Assembly: GCF_022206305.1 (NCBI RefSeq)
Contig: NZ_JAKOIW010000021.1
Span: forward strand, 22,244-86,243
Origin: Gordonia sp. 'Campus'
GTDB taxonomy: Bacteria; Actinomycetota; Actinomycetes; Mycobacteriales; Mycobacteriaceae
Direction of reading: 5' to 3'
Length of the DNA: 64,000 nt
Each line of letters begins with the position of its first letter. The stretch's first letter is position 1. Made by a program: the position numbers and the translations under genes. A model generated the notes under the pieces. It saw only the letters and a list, made by a program, of their open reading frames with translations, was not told the origin of the DNA and searched no databases. Of the stretch, positions 62,688 to 64,000 are shown piece after piece.

Positions 62688-63974
62688 TCACGGGATCTGA
62701 CCGAATGGGTTGGCGCCGAACGGCAGTCGCGAACCACCGGAGTCGCCGCCGGAGCCGCGTCCGGACTCGGGCACGGTTGTCTGCGCCTTGTCGACGGTGC
62801 TGCCGAGCTTGACCTGGACCGTGCGGGCCCCCGAACCCGACCCGATGGTCACCGGCACGGTCTCGCCCGGCGCGTGCGTGAGCACCTGCGCCATGAGGTC
62901 GGCGTAGTCAGCCACCGGGGTGTCACCGATCTTGGTGATGACGTCACCATTGTCGATGCCGGCTTTGTCGGCGGGTCCGCCGTTCTCGACGGTGGTCACC
63001 GTCGCGCCGTCCTCGGTGTTGTTCGACGACAGTGAACCGGATACTCCCAGTACGGGTTTGGTGGCCTGACCGTCCGCGAGGAGCTGATTCGCGATGCGCT
63101 TGGCCGTGTTGATCGGGATGGCGAAACCGAGACCGAAGGTCTGCAGCCCGCCACTCGCGGCCTGCCCGGTGTCCACCGCCGAGTTCACGGCCACGACCTG
63201 TCCCTGCAGATTCACCAGCGGCCCACCGGAATTGCCCGGATTGATCGGGGTGTCGGTCTGCAGACCGTTGTACACGGTGACACCGGAACCGCTTTCGTCG
63301 CCCGCGGCCACCGTCCGCGACAATGCGCTGACGATCCCGGAGGTGACGGTGTTCGACAGGCTGTCGGGGCTGCCGACGGCGACGACCTGCTCGCCGACCT
63401 TGAGTGCGTCGGAGTCGCCGAGGGTGGCCGGCGTCAGTCCGGATGCGCCGTCGAGCTTGATGACCGCGAGATCGTAGGACGGGGAGTTGCCGGTCACCGT
63501 CGCGGTGTGTTGCTTCCCGTCGCCGGTGGTGACCACGATCTTGCTGCCCGCCCCGGCCCCGGCGACGACGTGATGGTTCGTCAGGACGTAACCGTCCTGG
63601 GACAGCACGATTCCGCTACCCACGGAGGTTCCGTTCGGGGTCTGGACCTTGATGTCGGCGGCCGACTTCGACGCGACGCTCGCCGCATACGTCACCGAAC
63701 CCGGCTCGAGGCCGGCGGCGTTGGCGGCGGCCGCGGGCTGCGAGCTGAGCGACGGCACCGACGGTGCGGCACTGTTGCCGACCAGTGCGGTCCCGCCGAC
63801 ACCCACTGCGCCGCCGATCAATCCGGCGAGCAGCGCGGTCACGATGATGGGTTTCGTCACCCCGGCGCGGGGTCGCGACGCCGGTGGCGTCGTGGGATGG
63901 GCCAGGGGTGGATGTGGCGGTGCCCCTTGTGTCAGGGGTGATGTGGGCGGCGGGGTGGCCTGCTGGTTCGTCAT
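62688..63974 (-). CDS. HtrA/DegP-like S1C serine protease with PDZ domain
   Basis: At least 428 aa. A Pro-rich cytoplasmic N-terminus is followed by one TM (about residues 42-65), then a trypsin-like domain with His in VLTNHHVV, Asp in SPSYDLAVIKLD and Ser in GNSGGPLV, and a C-terminal PDZ domain (GPADKAGIDNGDVITKIGDTPV). It degrades or refolds envelope proteins, like mycobacterial PepD. The tail is Gly/Ser-rich. The ATG at 63974 is near the window edge and the frame stays open beyond it, so the true start may lie outside. Confidence 0.93.
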   Translation of the reverse strand: MTNQQATPPPTSPLTQGAPPHPPLAHPTTPPASRPRAGVTKPIIVTALLAGLIGGAVGVGGTALVGNSAAPSVPSLSSQPAAAANAAGLEPGSVTYAASVASKSAADIKVQTPNGTSVGSGIVLSQDGYVLTNHHVVAGAGAGSKIVVTTGDGKQHTATVTGNSPSYDLAVIKLDGASGLTPATLGDSDALKVGEQVVAVGSPDSLSNTVTSGIVSALSRTVAAGDESGSGVTVYNGLQTDTPINPGNSGGPLVNLQGQVVAVNSAVDTGQAASGGLQTFGLGFAIPINTAKRIANQLLADGQATKPVLGVSGSLSSNNTEDGATVTTVENGGPADKAGIDNGDVITKIGDTPVADYADLMAQVLTHAPGETVPVTIGSGSGARTVQVKLGSTVDKAQTTVPESGRGSGGDSGGSRLPFGANPFGQIP

Positions 63975-64000
63975 CCAGGGTCCGGGTGGCTGTGCGGGTC

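Overview
The window is high-GC actinobacterial DNA. It carries lsr2, an Ami1-type peptidoglycan amidase, a FadD6-like acyl-CoA synthetase, an IdeR/DtxR-type iron box, many GTG/TTG starts, and several promoters whose -10 hexamer lies 6-8 nt before the start codon, as expected for leaderless transcripts. Together these suggest a mycolic-acid-containing member of the Mycobacteriales, with Gordonia or a close relative most likely. The genus is an inference, not shown by the sequence.

Layout. 0-11.7 kb is ordinary chromosome: a metal (probably Mn2+) ABC importer operon, an ABC exporter/methyltransferase operon, a class III CoA-transferase, a FadD6-like ligase, phosphoglucomutase and a membrane-anchored DsbA-like protein. 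A tRNA-Ala(GGC) at 11.82 kb is followed directly by about 8 kb of foreign-looking DNA (11.9-19.8 kb). This holds a truncated large serine recombinase, a decayed three-gene TIR-like / TM-macro / HIT cassette (type II Thoeris-like), the tail of a MobF/TraA-type relaxase, an apparently intact Pycsar-like operon with an E2-like protein between cyclase and effector, and a convergent KAP P-loop NTPase. I read it as a degraded integrative or conjugative element turned into a defence island.

20.3-38.7 kb returns to chromosome: a histone-deacetylase-like amidohydrolase, a LuxR regulator, two ArsR/AHSA1 modules, a MoxR-VWA-unknown cassette, an ABC-F protein, flavin enzymes and a DOPA-dioxygenase-like enzyme. 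38.8-42.8 kb is a sulfonate uptake and desulfonation operon (ssuCBAD). 42.8-45.5 kb is a DrrABC-like exporter preceded by a strong iron box. 45.5-64 kb carries a PHP-domain protein, lsr2, a secreted lipoprotein, trhO-COG0523 GTPase, an amidase, SDR/kinase/nucleosidase genes, rmuC, an alkylation-repair pair (Ada-AlkA fusion and Ogt), an AI-2E family permease, ychF, msrA and an HtrA-like protease that may extend past the right edge.

The most interesting part is 12.9-19.8 kb. One nucleotide-signalling immune module (TIR/macro/HIT) is broken in two of three genes, and in the TIR gene the stop sits at the expected catalytic-glutamate position. A second module (pyrimidine-cyclase-like enzyme, E2-like protein, PycTM-like membrane effector) looks intact. 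An E2-like partner in a Pycsar operon would parallel E2-containing CBASS, and I do not know it to be described.
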